Source: Thermosynechococcus sp. M98_K2018_005 (lineage in GTDB: Bacteria > Cyanobacteriota > Cyanobacteriia > Thermosynechococcales > Thermosynechococcaceae). From it: a stretch of 64,000 nucleotides of DNA. Below the pieces are notes generated by a model that was not told the DNA's origin, made no database searches, and worked only from the letters and a program-made list of their open reading frames with translations. A program made the position numbers and the translations under genes. Location: positions 1 to 64,000 of the forward strand of contig NZ_DVEH01000047.1 of NCBI RefSeq assembly GCF_015295825.1, in the 5' to 3' direction. Positions 1 to 11,027 of this stretch are shown here, piece after piece (within the stretch, counting starts at the first letter, position 1; each line of letters begins with the position of its first letter).

Positions 1-63
1 CTCTCTTTCAAGAAGGGGAGAAGTCAAGATGGGCAGCAATTGTTCTAGGTTTCTGGTTCCGAA

Positions 64-137
64 TCGGGATGACAGGATTTGAACCTGCGACCCTCTGCTC
101 CCAAAGCAGATGCGCTACCAAGCTGCGCTACATCCCG
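64..137 (-). tRNA. tRNA-Pro (anticodon TGG)
   Basis: Read on the minus strand, a complete cloverleaf is visible: a 7-bp acceptor stem (CGGGATG/CATCCCG), a D arm with GCGC pairing, an anticodon stem CTGCT/AGCAG around loop TTTGGGA, and a T arm with the GTTCGAATC loop. The anticodon TGG reads proline codons. The discriminator base is A and no CCA is encoded, as is common in cyanobacteria. It is transcribed divergently from lepA. Confidence 0.95.
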
Positions 138-240
138 GCAGTTAATTTCTATCCTACCACCGAATTCTCAGCACAATAGGACAGGGACGCTTAGAATCAA
201 AAAAGGAGTTTTTCATTTTGTTAAGGTTGCCCTCGCTGGT

Positions 241-2052
241 ATGACCGACGTCCCCGTTTCCCACATTCGCAATTTCTCGATCATTGCCCACATTGATCAT
301 GGCAAATCAACCCTTGCCGATCGCCTGCTGCAATTTACGGGCACGGTGGATCCCCGTGAAATGAAGGAACAGTTTCTCGACAATATGGAGCTGGAGCGGG
401 AGCGGGGAATTACGATTAAGCTGCAAGCTGCCCGCATGACCTACACCAGTCGCGATGGCGAAACGTATATTTTGAACTTAATTGACACCCCCGGCCACGT
501 GGATTTTTCCTATGAGGTGTCGCGATCGCTGGCTGCTTGTGAAGGGGCACTCCTCGTTGTGGATGCCTCCCAAGGGGTAGAAGCGCAAACGCTGGCCAAT
601 GTCTATCTGGCATTGGAGCATAATTTAGAGATTATTCCGGTTCTCAACAAAATTGATCTACCCGGTGCCGAGCCAGATCGTGTAAAGGCCGAAATTGAAG
701 AGATTATTGGCCTCGACTGCTCCCAAGCAGTTCTAGCGTCTGCCAAGGAGGGGATTGGCATTGAGGAAATTCTGGAATCCATTGTGCATTTGGTGCCACC
801 CCCCCGCGATACGGTAGATCAACCCCTGCGGGCATTGATTTTTGATAGCTACTACGATGCCTACCGAGGGGTGATTGTTTATTTTCGGGTCATGGATGGT
901 GTGGTTCGCAAGGGCGATCGCATTCGCTTGATGGCCTCCGCTAAGGAGTACGAAATTGATGAACTGGGGGTTCTTGCCCCTAACCAAAAACCCGTGGACA
1001 GTCTGCATGCCGGGGAAGTGGGCTACCTCGCAGCCGCCATTAAAGCCGTTGGTGATGCCCGTGTTGGCGACACGATTACATTGGCACAAAACCCAGCCAA
1101 GGAACCCCTTCCGGGTTACACCGAGGCCAAACCGATGGTCTTTTGTGGTCTCTTTCCCACTGATGCCGATCAGTTTGAGGATCTGCGGGAAGCCCTTGAA
1201 AAATTGAAGCTCAACGATGCTTCGCTCCACTACGAGCCGGAAACCTCCAGTGCCATGGGCTTTGGCTTTCGCTGTGGCTTTTTGGGGCTGCTGCACATGG
1301 AAATTATCCAAGAGCGGCTAGAGCGGGAATACAATCTGGACTTAATCATTACCGCCCCTTCGGTGGTCTATCGCGTCACCACCATCAAAGGGGAAGTGCT
1401 GACGATTGATAACCCCAGCCTGCTGCCGGAACCCCAATACCGCGAAAAAATTGAGGAACCCTACGTTCAACTGGAAATGATTACCCCCGAAACCTATGTG
1501 GGAACACTGATGGAATTGGCGCAGTCACGGCGGGGCATCTTTAAGGATATGCGCTACCTCACTCAAGGGCGTACCACATTAGTTTATGAAATGCCCTTGG
1601 CGGAAATTGTGACGGACTTTTTCGATGAAATGAAGTCGCGATCACGGGGCTATGCCAGTATGGAATACCACCTCATTGGTTACCGTCCCAATGATCTGGT
1701 GAAGCTGGATATCCTGATCAACAATGACCCTGTGGATTCCTTGGCAGCCATTGTCCACCGCGATAAGGCCTACTATGTGGGACGTGCCCTTGTCAGCAAA
1801 CTCAAGGATTTGATCCCACGCCACCAGTTCAAAATTCCCATTCAAGCGGCCATTGGCTCACGGGTGATTGCCAGTGAAAGTATTCCCGCCTTACGCAAAG
1901 ATGTCTTGGCCAAGTGCTACGGCGGTGATGTGACCCGTAAACGCAAGCTCCTCGAGAAACAAAAAGCGGGTAAAAAACGGATGAAGGCGATCGGGCGGGT
2001 AGATGTCCCCCAAGAGGCTTTTATGGCGGTATTACGACTCAAGAATGAGTAG
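241..2052 (+). CDS. lepA: Elongation factor 4 (LepA), ribosome back-translocating GTPase
   Basis: A 603-residue translational GTPase that acts on stalled ribosomes in the cytoplasm. The G domain is at the N-terminus: P-loop AHIDHGKST (about residues 15-23), [12 protein letters not shown] (G3) and NKIDLPGA (G4). EF-G-like domains II, III and V follow, and the LepA-specific lysine/arginine-rich C-terminal domain ends ...[26 protein letters not shown]. Length and domain order match the family. The reading frame is open upstream to position 79, but that stretch overlaps tRNA-Pro and has no homology, so the ATG at 241 is chosen. The start of a small membrane protein overlaps its stop codon. Confidence 0.97.
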   Translation: MTDVPVSHIRNFSIIAHIDHGKSTLADRLLQFTGTVDPREMKEQFLDNMELERERGITIKLQAARMTYTSRDGETYILNLIDTPGHVDFSYEVSRSLAACEGALLVVDASQGVEAQTLANVYLALEHNLEIIPVLNKIDLPGAEPDRVKAEIEEIIGLDCSQAVLASAKEGIGIEEILESIVHLVPPPRDTVDQPLRALIFDSYYDAYRGVIVYFRVMDGVVRKGDRIRLMASAKEYEIDELGVLAPNQKPVDSLHAGEVGYLAAAIKAVGDARVGDTITLAQNPAKEPLPGYTEAKPMVFCGLFPTDADQFEDLREALEKLKLNDASLHYEPETSSAMGFGFRCGFLGLLHMEIIQERLEREYNLDLIITAPSVVYRVTTIKGEVLTIDNPSLLPEPQYREKIEEPYVQLEMITPETYVGTLMELAQSRRGIFKDMRYLTQGRTTLVYEMPLAEIVTDFFDEMKSRSRGYASMEYHLIGYRPNDLVKLDILINNDPVDSLAAIVHRDKAYYVGRALVSKLKDLIPRHQFKIPIQAAIGSRVIASESIPALRKDVLAKCYGGDVTRKRKLLEKQKAGKKRMKAIGRVDVPQEAFMAVLRLKNE

Positions 2053-2218
2053 GAGGCTAAGGGTGTCTCAACGGTCATCGGGCAAATGGGTGGCGATCGC
2101 CACCGGTGCCATTTCTCTGTTATTGGGAATTGGTTACTTGGTGTTAGTACAGCTTTTGGATTGGCGCGGCGATTGGCAACCGGCTCCCTTGGGGTTACTG
2201 GGAGTGCTCCTGCCTTAG
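2045..2218 (+). CDS. Small membrane protein, unknown function
   Basis: A 57-residue protein starting [15 protein letters not shown]. Its ATG lies inside the last codons of lepA (8-nt overlap), which suggests translational coupling. A basic N-terminus is followed by one hydrophobic segment (about residues 15-34, rich in A/I/L/G) and a short tail. It is too small to assign to a named family from memory. The overlap with lepA and the clean transmembrane pattern support it as a real gene, but it could be a chance extension. Confidence 0.5.
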   Translation: MSRRLRVSQRSSGKWVAIATGAISLLLGIGYLVLVQLLDWRGDWQPAPLGLLGVLLP

Positions 2219-2224
2219 AACTGT

Positions 2225-3946
2225 TTAGAAAACCGGGGGTAGTTCGCCATGAATGGTAAAGCGCACATGGTTGAGAGCTAAATCTCCAAGGCGTAGCCCG
2301 CGATCGCGATAATTCGTGCTCTCAAAGCGAATCCCTTTACCCGCTTCCACGTGGTACCAAGGCAGTGCCATAAAGAACCGCGTTGGATAGGGGCCGCGCT
2401 CTACGACATCATCGGGATTGGACTCCATGGGCAACCAGCCAACCCCCGGTATATAAAACTCCAACCAAACGTGGTTATAGGTGGGCTGGAGGGGAATGCC
2501 CCGCTTTTGGGGATGGGGGGGACATTTGTAGCGACCCACTGTACGGCAGGCAATGCCATTCAATCGCGCCAAGGCAAGGAGCACCCCCACATACTCACCA
2601 CAGGAACCGGTTCCCCGCTTCAACACAATATCAGGGGTTTCAATTGTGGGTCGCATCGCATAGCTCAGGCGATCGTACACATAGTTACGAATCTTGAGCA
2701 TCTTGCGCAGGATATTGGTCTCTGTGCCCACAGCTTCCCGTGCCGCCTCCTGGACAATGGGTTGATCCATCGCCAACTCATCGTTATCCACCAGATACTG
2801 TGCTGCAAATTCTGGCGGCAGCGGTAGCGTCTCATCAATGTCGTCAAAGCTGAGATGGTACTTGATACCTCTCACTTCTAGCCAAGCACGCCAACCAAAA
2901 AGACGGGCTTCGTAGGGACGCAACTCAGGAAAATCAAACACCGCCACCTGCTGATCGCCCACGGTTTCCAAGCGAAAGGGGGTACCCACGGGTTCGACCC
3001 GCAGCAATTTTTGGCGCAGGGAATTGGCAGGCAAAGCAATCCGCCACTCTAGGTTATCTAGGTGCAGCGCATCAAGGGGAGACAGTTCCTCCACGTAGGC
3101 CATCTCAATCAGATAGCCATTGGAGACCGTGTAATGCTGCTCTTTGTGGGTCTGGTAGAGCAGAGGATGAATCAGGCAAATATCGCGGTGATCAATTTCG
3201 AGGGGGGCTGCGCGGTTATTGGGGTTATCCCGCAGATAGGGTTCTTCACCGCCATAGGCCACCCACAATCGCCCCATCCCATCAAAGGTGAAAGCCGTTG
3301 GCTGGGCAAAGGGAGTCAAGGCCACCCATTCAACACGGCCAGTCTGGCGATCAAGACAATAGATGGATTGCTCTAGGCGATCGCTCACCCACAGATAGCC
3401 ATCCCTGAGGGCTAGATTTTCACAGCCAATGCCCGGGGCGCTGAGGCGATACTGCTCTCGACCGGTCTCATCAAAACAGTGAATGTAACCCGATTTTTGA
3501 CAGGCCACATAGATGCCTGCGTCATCCACCGCCACACCGTAAATGGGATAGCGGCATTCCAGCACCTTTTCGACATGCCAGTCAGGAAGATGACAGCGAT
3601 AGAGCCATGTGTCCCGACAAAACCAGAGGGTTTCGCGATGGAGACAGAGGCCATCGGCATCGAGAAATGGCTCTAGATCGTAGGGATTGAGAATCTCACT
3701 GTGGTCGTTTTCGCCATTGATGAGCAAAATAAAGCCCCGCACCTGATCCAAGGCCAAAAAACTGGCGCCCAGGGTCGCCTGGCAAAAGGGTAAACGGGGT
3801 AATTGACGTAGCCACAGGGCTTGGGGATCGACCCATGCCAGACCGTGGATTTGGTAAGCACCCAAGGGATAAATAGTGCGCCAGTCGTGATCAAGCGCTC
3901 GGGAGATGAGAGAGTCCCCATAAACCTCTTGTGGTGTGTCTGGCAT
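2225..3946 (-). CDS. Beta-propeller-like N-terminus fused to transglutaminase-like peptidase domain
   Basis: A 573-residue protein. The first ~270 residues have repeated short strands with recurring aromatic/Gly-Val patterns (GIYVACQKSGYIHCFDETGREQY; LWVSDRLEQSIYCLDRQTGRVEW), typical of SMP-30/NHL-like propeller blades. The C-terminal third carries the transglutaminase-like core: a Cys in GTGSCGEYVGVLLALARL, a His in YNHVWLEFYIPG and an Asp in ESNPDD, forming a plausible Cys-His-Asp triad. No signal peptide or membrane segment is seen. Substrate and role are unknown; protease, amidase or structural use are all possible. It is convergent with the small ORF after lepA and lies 14 bp downstream of clpC on the same strand. 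Confidence 0.8.
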   Translation of the reverse strand: MPDTPQEVYGDSLISRALDHDWRTIYPLGAYQIHGLAWVDPQALWLRQLPRLPFCQATLGASFLALDQVRGFILLINGENDHSEILNPYDLEPFLDADGLCLHRETLWFCRDTWLYRCHLPDWHVEKVLECRYPIYGVAVDDAGIYVACQKSGYIHCFDETGREQYRLSAPGIGCENLALRDGYLWVSDRLEQSIYCLDRQTGRVEWVALTPFAQPTAFTFDGMGRLWVAYGGEEPYLRDNPNNRAAPLEIDHRDICLIHPLLYQTHKEQHYTVSNGYLIEMAYVEELSPLDALHLDNLEWRIALPANSLRQKLLRVEPVGTPFRLETVGDQQVAVFDFPELRPYEARLFGWRAWLEVRGIKYHLSFDDIDETLPLPPEFAAQYLVDNDELAMDQPIVQEAAREAVGTETNILRKMLKIRNYVYDRLSYAMRPTIETPDIVLKRGTGSCGEYVGVLLALARLNGIACRTVGRYKCPPHPQKRGIPLQPTYNHVWLEFYIPGVGWLPMESNPDDVVERGPYPTRFFMALPWYHVEAGKGIRFESTNYRDRGLRLGDLALNHVRFTIHGELPPVF

Positions 3947-3960
3947 AGGAAGTCAATACC

Positions 3961-6435
3961 CTACTCAACCGCTTGGGGCAATAGCTCACGCCGAGGTTGA
4001 GCTTGGATCTTCACTTGACCCGATTCATCCACATCAATGAGGGCAGTATCCCCTTCACGAATGCGGCCAGAGAGCATTTCCTCAGCCAAGGTGTCCTCTA
4101 AGAGGCGCATAATTGCCCGCCGCAGTGGCCGTGCCCCATAGCTGGGGTTGTAGCCCTCATCAATCAGCCGTTCCTTGAAGCGTTCGGTCACCTCCAAGGT
4201 AATGCCTTTTTCCGTCAGGCGCGAGAACACTTCCTTGAGGAGAATGTCGGCAATTTGCTTGACCTCGTCCTTCGTCAATTGACGGAAGACAATGATCTCA
4301 TCAAGACGGTTGAGGAATTCGGGGCGGAAGTATTGCTTCAGTTCCTCATTCACCAAGGAGCGAATGCGATTGTATTGCGATTCGGCAGCGTCCTCAGAGC
4401 CAAACTCAAAGCCAAGACCGCCCGCCCCCTTCTCAATCACCTTCGAGCCAATGTTCGAAGTCATGATCAAGAGGGTGTTCTTGAAGTCAACGGTACGCCC
4501 CTTAGAGTCAGTGAGGCGACCATCCTCAAGGATTTGCAGCAGCAGGTTAAAGACATCGGGATGGGCTTTCTCGATTTCATCAAAGAGCACCACCGTGTAG
4601 GGACGCCGCCGCACGGCTTCGGTCAGTTGACCGCCCTCGTTGTAGCCGACATAGCCGGGGGGCGAACCAATGAGCTTGGAGACGGTATGCCGCTCCATGT
4701 ACTCGGACATATCCAAGCGGATCATCGCCTCTTCAGAGCCAAAGAAGTAGGCGGCCAAGGCTTTCGTTAGCTCGGTTTTACCCACACCGGTTGGCCCAGA
4801 GAAGATAAAGCTAGCAATGGGACGGTTGGGATTTTTCAGACCAACACGGGCACGGCGAATGGCACGGGAGATGGCTTTCACCGCTTCATCTTGGCCAATG
4901 ACCCGCTGGTGCAGGGTCTCCTCCATGTGCAGCAGTTTTTCCGACTCGCTTTCGGTGAGCTTGCTGACAGGCACACCTGTCCAAGAGGCAACAATGTGGG
5001 CAATATCCTCTTCGGTAACGACGGGGGTTTCCTCTTCACCATTGACACTTTCGGATTTTTTCTGCTGGGCAATGGCACGGATTTGCGCTTTCAGTTCCAT
5101 CTCGCGATCGCGCAATTCACCCGCTTTGTCGAAGTTTTGGGCACGCACGGCATCGTCTTTTTCTTTGAGCACTTGCCGCAATTCGCGATCCAGTTCCTTG
5201 GCCGCAGGCGGTAGTTGCGAATTAATCAGGCGCACCCGTGAGCCAGCTTCGTCAATGAGGTCAATGGCCTTGTCGGGCAGATAGCGATCGCTAATGTAGC
5301 GATCAGACAGCTTCGCTGCCGCCTCAAGGGCTTCATCGGAAATTTTCAGCTTGTGGTGCTTCTCATAGCGTTCCCGCAGGCCGTAGAGGATCTCAATAGT
5401 TTCCTCAACGGAGGGTTCACCCACCATTACCGGTTGGAAGCGGCGCTCCAAGGCAGCATCTCGCTCAATGTGTTTGCGGTACTCATCCATCGTGGTGGCA
5501 CCAATGCACTGCAACTCACCACGAGCCAAGGCGGGCTTGAGGATATTCGCTGCGTCAATGGCACCCTCAGCAGCCCCAGCCCCAATCAACGTGTGTACCT
5601 CGTCAATCACCAAGATTACGTTACCGGCTTGGCGGATCTCATCCATGATCTTCTTCAGCCGCTCTTCAAACTCACCCCGGTACTTCGTGCCCGCCACCAA
5701 CAAGCCAATATCGAGGGTGACCACCCGCTTGTCTTCGAGAATATCGGGGACATCTCTATTGGCAATGCGTTGGGCAAGGCCTTCAGCAATGGCGGTTTTA
5801 CCCACCCCCGGTTCACCGATCAGCACGGGGTTATTTTTGGTGCGGCGGCCAAGGATTTGAATCACCCGCTCAATTTCTTTTTGCCGACCCACCACAGGAT
5901 CTAGCTTGCCATCAATGGCCATCTGGGTGAGGTTAGCACCAAATTCGTCCAGTGTCGGTGTTTTGGTACGCCCTTGGCTAGCACCGGCCGTCACTTCTGC
6001 GGTTTCACCCAGCATGCGGATCACTTGAGTGCGCACTTTCGACAGGTCAACGCCAAGATTTTCAAGAACCCGTGCCGCTACGCCTTCCCCTTCGCGGATC
6101 AGACCCAAGAGCAGGTGCTCAGTACCAATATAGTTGTGTCCCAGTTGGCGGGCTTCTTCGAGGGAGAGTTCCAACACTCGCTTGGCACGGGGGGTAAAGG
6201 GAATCTCCACCGCGACAAAACCAGACCCGCGGCCAATAATTTTTTCCACCTCGATGCGGGCGTCCTTGAGGTTCACGCCCATGGAACGTAGGACTTTCGC
6301 AGCCACACCGGTGCCTTCACCAATCAGTCCGAGGAGAATTTGTTCGGTACCGACAAAGTTGTGGCCGAGGCGGCGAGCCTCTTCCTGTGCCAGCATAATG
6401 ACTTTAATGGCTTTTTCTGTAAACCGTTCAAACAT
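3961..6435 (-). CDS. clpC: ClpC, Hsp100 AAA+ unfoldase of the Clp protease
   Basis: An 824-residue class I Clp ATPase that unfolds substrates and feeds ClpP. Two Clp-N repeats lie at the N-terminus (residues 4-70 and 79-145). The first AAA+ module has [15 protein letters not shown] and a DEVH Walker B. A UVR-type linker ([12 protein letters not shown]) marks ClpC rather than ClpB. The second AAA+ module has [15 protein letters not shown] and DEIEKAH, and a GGLGFEFG segment resembles the ClpP-docking loop. Length matches cyanobacterial ClpC. Adaptors for ClpC include ClpS, and an unusual ClpS-like protein is encoded in the island at 21.6-22.3 kb. Confidence 0.97.
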   Translation of the reverse strand: MFERFTEKAIKVIMLAQEEARRLGHNFVGTEQILLGLIGEGTGVAAKVLRSMGVNLKDARIEVEKIIGRGSGFVAVEIPFTPRAKRVLELSLEEARQLGHNYIGTEHLLLGLIREGEGVAARVLENLGVDLSKVRTQVIRMLGETAEVTAGASQGRTKTPTLDEFGANLTQMAIDGKLDPVVGRQKEIERVIQILGRRTKNNPVLIGEPGVGKTAIAEGLAQRIANRDVPDILEDKRVVTLDIGLLVAGTKYRGEFEERLKKIMDEIRQAGNVILVIDEVHTLIGAGAAEGAIDAANILKPALARGELQCIGATTMDEYRKHIERDAALERRFQPVMVGEPSVEETIEILYGLRERYEKHHKLKISDEALEAAAKLSDRYISDRYLPDKAIDLIDEAGSRVRLINSQLPPAAKELDRELRQVLKEKDDAVRAQNFDKAGELRDREMELKAQIRAIAQQKKSESVNGEEETPVVTEEDIAHIVASWTGVPVSKLTESESEKLLHMEETLHQRVIGQDEAVKAISRAIRRARVGLKNPNRPIASFIFSGPTGVGKTELTKALAAYFFGSEEAMIRLDMSEYMERHTVSKLIGSPPGYVGYNEGGQLTEAVRRRPYTVVLFDEIEKAHPDVFNLLLQILEDGRLTDSKGRTVDFKNTLLIMTSNIGSKVIEKGAGGLGFEFGSEDAAESQYNRIRSLVNEELKQYFRPEFLNRLDEIIVFRQLTKDEVKQIADILLKEVFSRLTEKGITLEVTERFKERLIDEGYNPSYGARPLRRAIMRLLEDTLAEEMLSGRIREGDTALIDVDESGQVKIQAQPRRELLPQAVE

Positions 6436-6774
6436 GACCCTTTCCCTAATGGCTCCTGCGTGCTGGTAACACTCATCTTAACACGTCCACTTTGGCGTGT
6501 TTTTGTATGCCAATTTACAGCCCTCTTCCCAAAAGATTGAACAGACTCAGAACCGTCAAATCCACTCTTAAACAGGATCAACACCCCTCGACGTACCCTA
6601 CAGCTTGGATAAAAGGCTGTACCCTTACTGTAGATGTTGACTCATTATTTTTGCAGGTGTGGTTGCCCGTATTTTATGGGCTAGCCTGCGACAAAATTCG
6701 ATTGATCGATTGGCCAGCCTCTTTAGGCTCAAAAGACGATAGACTACACTTGCTGATGCCCAAATTTTTCCGCA
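6436..6774. other. 339-bp divergent intergenic region between clpC and the HAD gene
   Basis: This stretch must carry the clpC promoter (minus strand) and the HAD-phosphatase promoter (plus strand). I see no confident -35/-10 pair. A 6-bp perfect hairpin (AACACG/CGTGTT) at 6480-6501 followed by six T on the plus strand resembles a short terminator, but no plus-strand gene ends there. On the minus strand it would fall in the clpC leader. No convincing coding ORF is present. Confidence 0.5.
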
Positions 6775-7467
6775 ATGGCTAATTTTTCCCAGTTTCTTGC
6801 CGTTGAACCCTCGCAGCGTGCTCTGATTTTTGATATGGATGGGGTCATCTGCCATACCATGCCCTATCACCTTGAAGCTTGGCGCGTCTATGTTGATCGC
6901 ACCCCTGAACTGCGGCAGCAGATTAACTTGGAACAGTTGCGGCAAATGGGGGGCAAACGCAATGCCGAACTCCTGCCAGAACTCCTAGGGCGATCAGTCA
7001 CTGAAGCGGAAGTCGAACGTTGGGGCGCGGGTAAAGAAGCCGTGTTTCGGGAACTGCTGGCCCCCAATTTGGAACTGTTGCCGGGGCTATTGCCCTTTCT
7101 CAAAAGTGCCAAGGAAAAAGGCTATCGCTTGGGCTTAGGCACCTCGGCCTGTGCTGCCAATGTGGAATTGGTGCTCTCTTGCGAGGGGGTGGGCAACTTT
7201 TTCGATACGGTGGTGATGGAGCAGGATGTGCAGCGGGGCAAGCCCGATCCAGAATGCTATCTCCTAGTGGCGGAGCGGTTGCAGGTGTTGCCGCAGCATT
7301 GTCTTGTCTTTGAGGATGCCGTGGCGGGGGTGATAGCAGCGGTGCGGGCAGGGATGCTCTGCTGGGGAGTATTAACAACGCAATCGCAAACGGCCCTTCA
7401 ATCCGCAGGGGCAGAAGTCTGCATTGAGGACTTTACGGATCCACGCCTTCAATGGCTATTGTCCTAG
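6775..7467 (+). CDS. HAD-IA family phosphatase/phosphomutase (beta-phosphoglucomutase-like)
   Basis: A 230-residue haloacid-dehalogenase enzyme. The catalytic motif I is FDMDGVICHTMPYHLEAW (nucleophile and acid Asp, residues about 19-21), followed by a helical cap. Motif II is the Ser/Thr of LGTSA, motif III the Lys of RGKPDPECY, and motif IV is FEDAVAGVIAA. The Met-Pro-Tyr-His-after-DMDG pattern and size resemble beta-phosphoglucomutase and related sugar phosphatases. The physiological substrate cannot be read from the sequence. ccmP follows 47 bp downstream in the same direction. Confidence 0.88.
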   Translation: MANFSQFLAVEPSQRALIFDMDGVICHTMPYHLEAWRVYVDRTPELRQQINLEQLRQMGGKRNAELLPELLGRSVTEAEVERWGAGKEAVFRELLAPNLELLPGLLPFLKSAKEKGYRLGLGTSACAANVELVLSCEGVGNFFDTVVMEQDVQRGKPDPECYLLVAERLQVLPQHCLVFEDAVAGVIAAVRAGMLCWGVLTTQSQTALQSAGAEVCIEDFTDPRLQWLLS

Positions 7468-7514
7468 GGCATTTTCAGCGATCATGGGTACTGGCGCGTT
7501 AGGAATCCACCACC

Positions 7515-8153
7515 TTGGGCGTTGATCTGCGCAGTTATGTCTATCTCGACTCGATTCAACCGCAACACGCGGCCTACTTGGGAACCGTGGCGCAGGGGTT
7601 TTTGCCGCTGCCGGGGGATTGCTCCCTCTGGGTGGAGATTTCACCGGGGATTGATGTCAATCGCCTCTTGGATATTGCCCTGAAGTCTGCGGTGGTGCGG
7701 CCGGGAGTTTTGTTTATCGAGCGACTCTACGGACTATTGGAGGTGCATTCGGGCAATCAGGGGGAAGTGCGCGCAGCAGGGCAGGCAATTTTAGATGCTA
7801 TTGGCGCTCGAGTCCAGGATTGCTTGCGACCACGGGTGATCTCGAGTCAGGTGATTCGCAATATTGATGCCCACCATACCCAACTAATTAACCGCTCACG
7901 GCGGGGCAATATGATTTTGGCGGGGCAAACCCTCTATGTATTTGAAGTGGAACCTGCCGCCTATGCCGCACTGGCCGCCAATGAAGCTGAAAAGGCAGCA
8001 CTTATTAATATCTTGCAAATTTCAGCTGTGGGCAGCTTTGGCCGACTCTTTTTGGGGGGCGCGGAGCGCGATATTCTGGCAGCAGAACGGGCCGTCTTGG
8101 CAGTAATGGAACGCCTACCGGGGCGCGATAGTCCTAGCGATCGCCGGGAGTAG
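7515..8153 (+). CDS. ccmP: CcmP, tandem bacterial-microcompartment (BMC-T) carboxysome shell protein
   Basis: A 212-residue tandem-BMC shell protein of the beta-carboxysome, thought to form stacked trimers with a gated pore for larger metabolites. Two BMC folds are visible: residues about 4-105 ([24 protein letters not shown] start, ending GQAILDAIG) and about 108-205 ([23 protein letters not shown] through [13 protein letters not shown]). The sequence closely resembles CcmP as I remember it from other cyanobacteria. The only start available is TTG at 7515, because an in-frame TAG lies 15 nt upstream (7500-7502). Its 3' end overlaps the convergent helicase gene by 20 bp. It sits away from the main ccm cluster, as ccmP usually does. 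Confidence 0.92.
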   Translation: MGVDLRSYVYLDSIQPQHAAYLGTVAQGFLPLPGDCSLWVEISPGIDVNRLLDIALKSAVVRPGVLFIERLYGLLEVHSGNQGEVRAAGQAILDAIGARVQDCLRPRVISSQVIRNIDAHHTQLINRSRRGNMILAGQTLYVFEVEPAAYAALAANEAEKAALINILQISAVGSFGRLFLGGAERDILAAERAVLAVMERLPGRDSPSDRRE

Positions 8154-10452
8154 CCTTAGCATGTTGCTGTAACTTTTTCTCTAGGGCCGGTAAGAAAGGA
8201 CAAGGGTCACTCTCTTCCAGTTTATAAAACCCTCGCCAGTCAAAGTTCTGCCAGTTAAAGGGGGCTTGGTGGGCGGCGGCGAGCCACAGTAAACGCTTGG
8301 CACGGGTCATGGCCACGTAAAGCAGGCGATATGCCTCAGCAACTTTGGCCTCTTCGGCTTTTTGATTGGCGGTTTGCGAGTCAGGAAGGGGTTGCTGATG
8401 AGCGTAGGCACGCAGTTGCGATCGCACCACCTCAATAAAGTCTACCTCTGGACTGAGGAACTTGGCATTGGCCGGCACCCAGCTCTTACCGGGGAGGGTT
8501 CTTGCCTCTAAAAAGGGAACAAAAACGGCATCCCAATCCAGACCCTTGGCGCGATGCATCGTCATAATGGTCACTTGTCCCGTTCGCACTAAGCGGCTAT
8601 GGAGGTCTTCCATCTCAACAGCATCAAAGCGATCTGCTGCCACCAACTCCTGCCAACGGGGATGGATACGCTCCCACAGTTGCGTCGGTTCCTGCTGTGC
8701 CAAGTGGTAGATCAGGCGATCGGTGGTGGCCAATTCGGCGGCATCATAGCCCAATTCCTGGGCGCAATACGTGATCAAGGGAAATAAAGACAGCTCTAGG
8801 CGGGCTTTGAGGAGATGTTGACAGTAGTGCCGCGCCTTGAGCACGGGTTCCTCGGCAGGGGGGTCTAAAGGACCGGGGTAGAGAAACACCTCTGGCTGGG
8901 CGGCTAAGCGATCCAAGTTTTGGACAGAAATGCGTTTGCGCTCCTGAAGAACGGTCAGGGCTGCTTTGACCGCTTCGGGAGAATAGGGGCAGTGGAGAAA
9001 ATAAAGAATGTCCAGCAATTCCTTGGGCACCTGCGATCGCCGTTCAAGGCCTGACACATCAAGAATGGGAATCCCTTGAGCAGTAAGGTCAGTATCAATG
9101 TTGAAGCTAGCGGGCGATCGCAACAGATCCGCGAGAAATTCTCCTTGGCGGTTGGTACGCACCAGCACCGCGATTGAGGCGTCAGGATGCTCTGTTAAGA
9201 CCTGAGAAATGCGTGCTGCTAACTCGCGCACAGTCTCAAAAATGGTAGCTGGTCGCACAATTTCTACCCCTTCTCCCCAGGGGGGTGGGTTTGCCCCCGG
9301 TTGCGGATCCGTCGGTGAGACGGGCTGAATTGCTTGGGGCCGAAAGGGGAGTTCTTGGCCTTTGAGGGCATGATTGACCCAGTTCACTAAAAAGTTGGCT
9401 GATCGAATGACCAATGGGGTCGATCGCCCCGCTTGGGTCATTTCATAGAAGGCCTGCTGCTGGGCACATTCGTCACAGAATTCATTAAAAAAGAGCGGGT
9501 CTGCCGCTGTAAATGTGGAGTTAATGGCTTGATTGGGATCCCCGACCCGCACAAAATTAACTTGCCCTGTGGTGTTGTCCTCGGCTAGAAGTCGCAGTAA
9601 CCGCGATTGCAAGGGAGTGGAGTCCTGAGCCTCATCCTCAAAGACGGCATATACCCGCTGTTGCCATTCTAGGCGGCACTGGCGATCGCCCTCGAGGAGT
9701 TGTACCGCTGCCAAAATCATCTCATCGTAGTCAATTTGCTCTTGCTGTGCTAAATGGTGCTGGTACAGTTCCAAAAGGTCGGCACCAATCTCTAGAAAAG
9801 GGTAGGGTTCTCCTGCTGCTGCACTTTGGGGGCGCAACTGCTGGGATAACTGCCGCAGATCATGGGGCGTCAAAGCCATACTGCGGGCACTGCTAATAAC
9901 GGTTTGTGCCAACTTCACCAAAATGTCAGTCAAAAGCGCACTTCTGCGACCATCGTGTTCAACGTCGCTCAGGGGACTGGTATCGCAGCCTTGGATCAGT
10001 TGCTCGAGCATATCAGGGTGCGATCGCGCCCATTCCTTAACACAGGTAACACAGAGGCGTCGCTGCTCATGCTCACTCAATAAATTCTCGCCACTCCAAC
10101 GCAGACCCGCTGTAGGGTGACTGGTCGCAATTTTCAAGGCCAAACTGTGGAGCGTCTGCACACTAAAACCATTGCGGGGTAGCCCCATCTCCCGCAGGTG
10201 CTTGCGAATCCGCACCTTGATATTGGCGGCAGCCGAACGACTATAGGTGACCACTACTAGTTGCCGCTGTTGATGGAGTTGTTCGCGAGCGATGGCGATC
10301 GCTGCTCCTACGGCCATGCCATGGGACTTACCTGCTCCGGGCACTGCCGACACCGCCAAGAGACCCCCTTGCCATTCACTAATTTCCCGTTGACCCGGAC
10401 GCAACGTCCCTAGGAGGTGACGAGCATTGGGAGGGAGGGACAACACGTTCAT
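8134..10452 (-). CDS. UvrD/Rep-like superfamily 1 DNA helicase
   Basis: A 772-residue SF1 helicase. N-terminal Walker A is [12 protein letters not shown] (about residue 35-46); Walker B is [20 protein letters not shown]; motif III is [13 protein letters not shown]. The C-terminal motifs are [20 protein letters not shown] (motif V) and [16 protein letters not shown] (motif VI). The order is that of UvrD/PcrA/Rep. Divergence of the middle region means it is not the housekeeping UvrD; a role in repair or recombination is inferred. Its 3' end overlaps ccmP (convergent). Confidence 0.92.
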   Translation of the reverse strand: MNVLSLPPNARHLLGTLRPGQREISEWQGGLLAVSAVPGAGKSHGMAVGAAIAIAREQLHQQRQLVVVTYSRSAAANIKVRIRKHLREMGLPRNGFSVQTLHSLALKIATSHPTAGLRWSGENLLSEHEQRRLCVTCVKEWARSHPDMLEQLIQGCDTSPLSDVEHDGRRSALLTDILVKLAQTVISSARSMALTPHDLRQLSQQLRPQSAAAGEPYPFLEIGADLLELYQHHLAQQEQIDYDEMILAAVQLLEGDRQCRLEWQQRVYAVFEDEAQDSTPLQSRLLRLLAEDNTTGQVNFVRVGDPNQAINSTFTAADPLFFNEFCDECAQQQAFYEMTQAGRSTPLVIRSANFLVNWVNHALKGQELPFRPQAIQPVSPTDPQPGANPPPWGEGVEIVRPATIFETVRELAARISQVLTEHPDASIAVLVRTNRQGEFLADLLRSPASFNIDTDLTAQGIPILDVSGLERRSQVPKELLDILYFLHCPYSPEAVKAALTVLQERKRISVQNLDRLAAQPEVFLYPGPLDPPAEEPVLKARHYCQHLLKARLELSLFPLITYCAQELGYDAAELATTDRLIYHLAQQEPTQLWERIHPRWQELVAADRFDAVEMEDLHSRLVRTGQVTIMTMHRAKGLDWDAVFVPFLEARTLPGKSWVPANAKFLSPEVDFIEVVRSQLRAYAHQQPLPDSQTANQKAEEAKVAEAYRLLYVAMTRAKRLLWLAAAHQAPFNWQNFDWRGFYKLEESDPCPFLPALEKKLQQHAKATPGDR

Positions 10453-10522
10453 AGGAGGACTGTAAAAGAGCTAAAGATTGATTACAAAAACCGGCTTCTG
10501 TCCAATGAATGTCGAAAAATCG

Positions 10523-10528
10523 TATAAT
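10523..10528 (+). promoter_or_regulatory. Probable -10 element for the DUF4278 gene
   Basis: A perfect TATAAT lies in the 173-bp divergent gap, 98 bp before the ATG at 10626. No good TTGACA-like -35 is seen 16-18 bp upstream, so activator dependence or a different sigma factor is possible. Confidence 0.45.
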
Positions 10529-10625
10529 AGAATACAGAAAGTTAGGGACAACTTGTTCCTTAACGCCGACCCTCTAAAGTTTGATAACGAATCAATAGTA
10601 GTCACCTAGGAGCCTTGATTTAATT

Positions 10626-11000
10626 ATGCAACTCATCTATCGTGGTGTTAAATACGAAACTTCTGACCCGCACGTTCCCCTTGTCGAATCGGGTGCCAAG
10701 GGTCTCTACCGCGGGGCGCAATGGGTAGGACACAAAGCGGCTGAACCGGTTCCTCAACCCAATTATGTCCTCTGCTGGCGGGGGGTGACCTACCAAACCA
10801 ACGGTACACCAGTTACCACAGCCGCTCCGACGACGAGTGCTGCCCCTTCAGTCCTTCCCCAGCGTAAGCGCGACTCTTTGGCCGAAGCCCATCGCCATGC
10901 GATTCTGAAAACTCTTGAGCGGCGGCTGCAAGTGGCTCGGAGTCAGGGCAACGAAGACCTCATCAGTTTGCTGGAAGAAGAGTGGCAGCAATTTGCCTAA
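10626..11000 (+). CDS. DUF4278 domain protein
   Basis: A 124-residue protein whose N-terminus has two short repeats of the DUF4278 type: MQLIYRGVKYE (residues 1-11) and NYVLCWRGVTYQTN (about residues 47-60). A Thr/Ala/Pro-rich linker follows, then a charged helical C-terminus (HRHAILKTLERRLQVARSQGNEDLISLLEEEW). DUF4278 is widespread in cyanobacteria and of unknown function. It is monocistronic: its own promoter lies upstream and a strong terminator follows. Confidence 0.85.
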   Translation: MQLIYRGVKYETSDPHVPLVESGAKGLYRGAQWVGHKAAEPVPQPNYVLCWRGVTYQTNGTPVTTAAPTTSAAPSVLPQRKRDSLAEAHRHAILKTLERRLQVARSQGNEDLISLLEEEWQQFA

Positions 11001-11027
11001 GGTTGGATCACCGAAACCCAAACTGCC

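Noticed and set aside
79-240. Longer N-terminus for LepA
   Set aside because: The upstream open frame overlaps tRNA-Pro on the other strand and does not look like Lep[22 protein letters not shown] is the normal start region.
4255-6291. Long plus-strand frames opposite clpC
   Set aside because: These are shadows of the strongly conserved clpC coding sequence; none shows a domain.
6480-6505. Terminator hairpin on the plus strand upstream of clpC
   Set aside because: The shape is right (6-bp stem, T run) but no plus-strand gene ends nearby, so its function as a terminator is unsupported.
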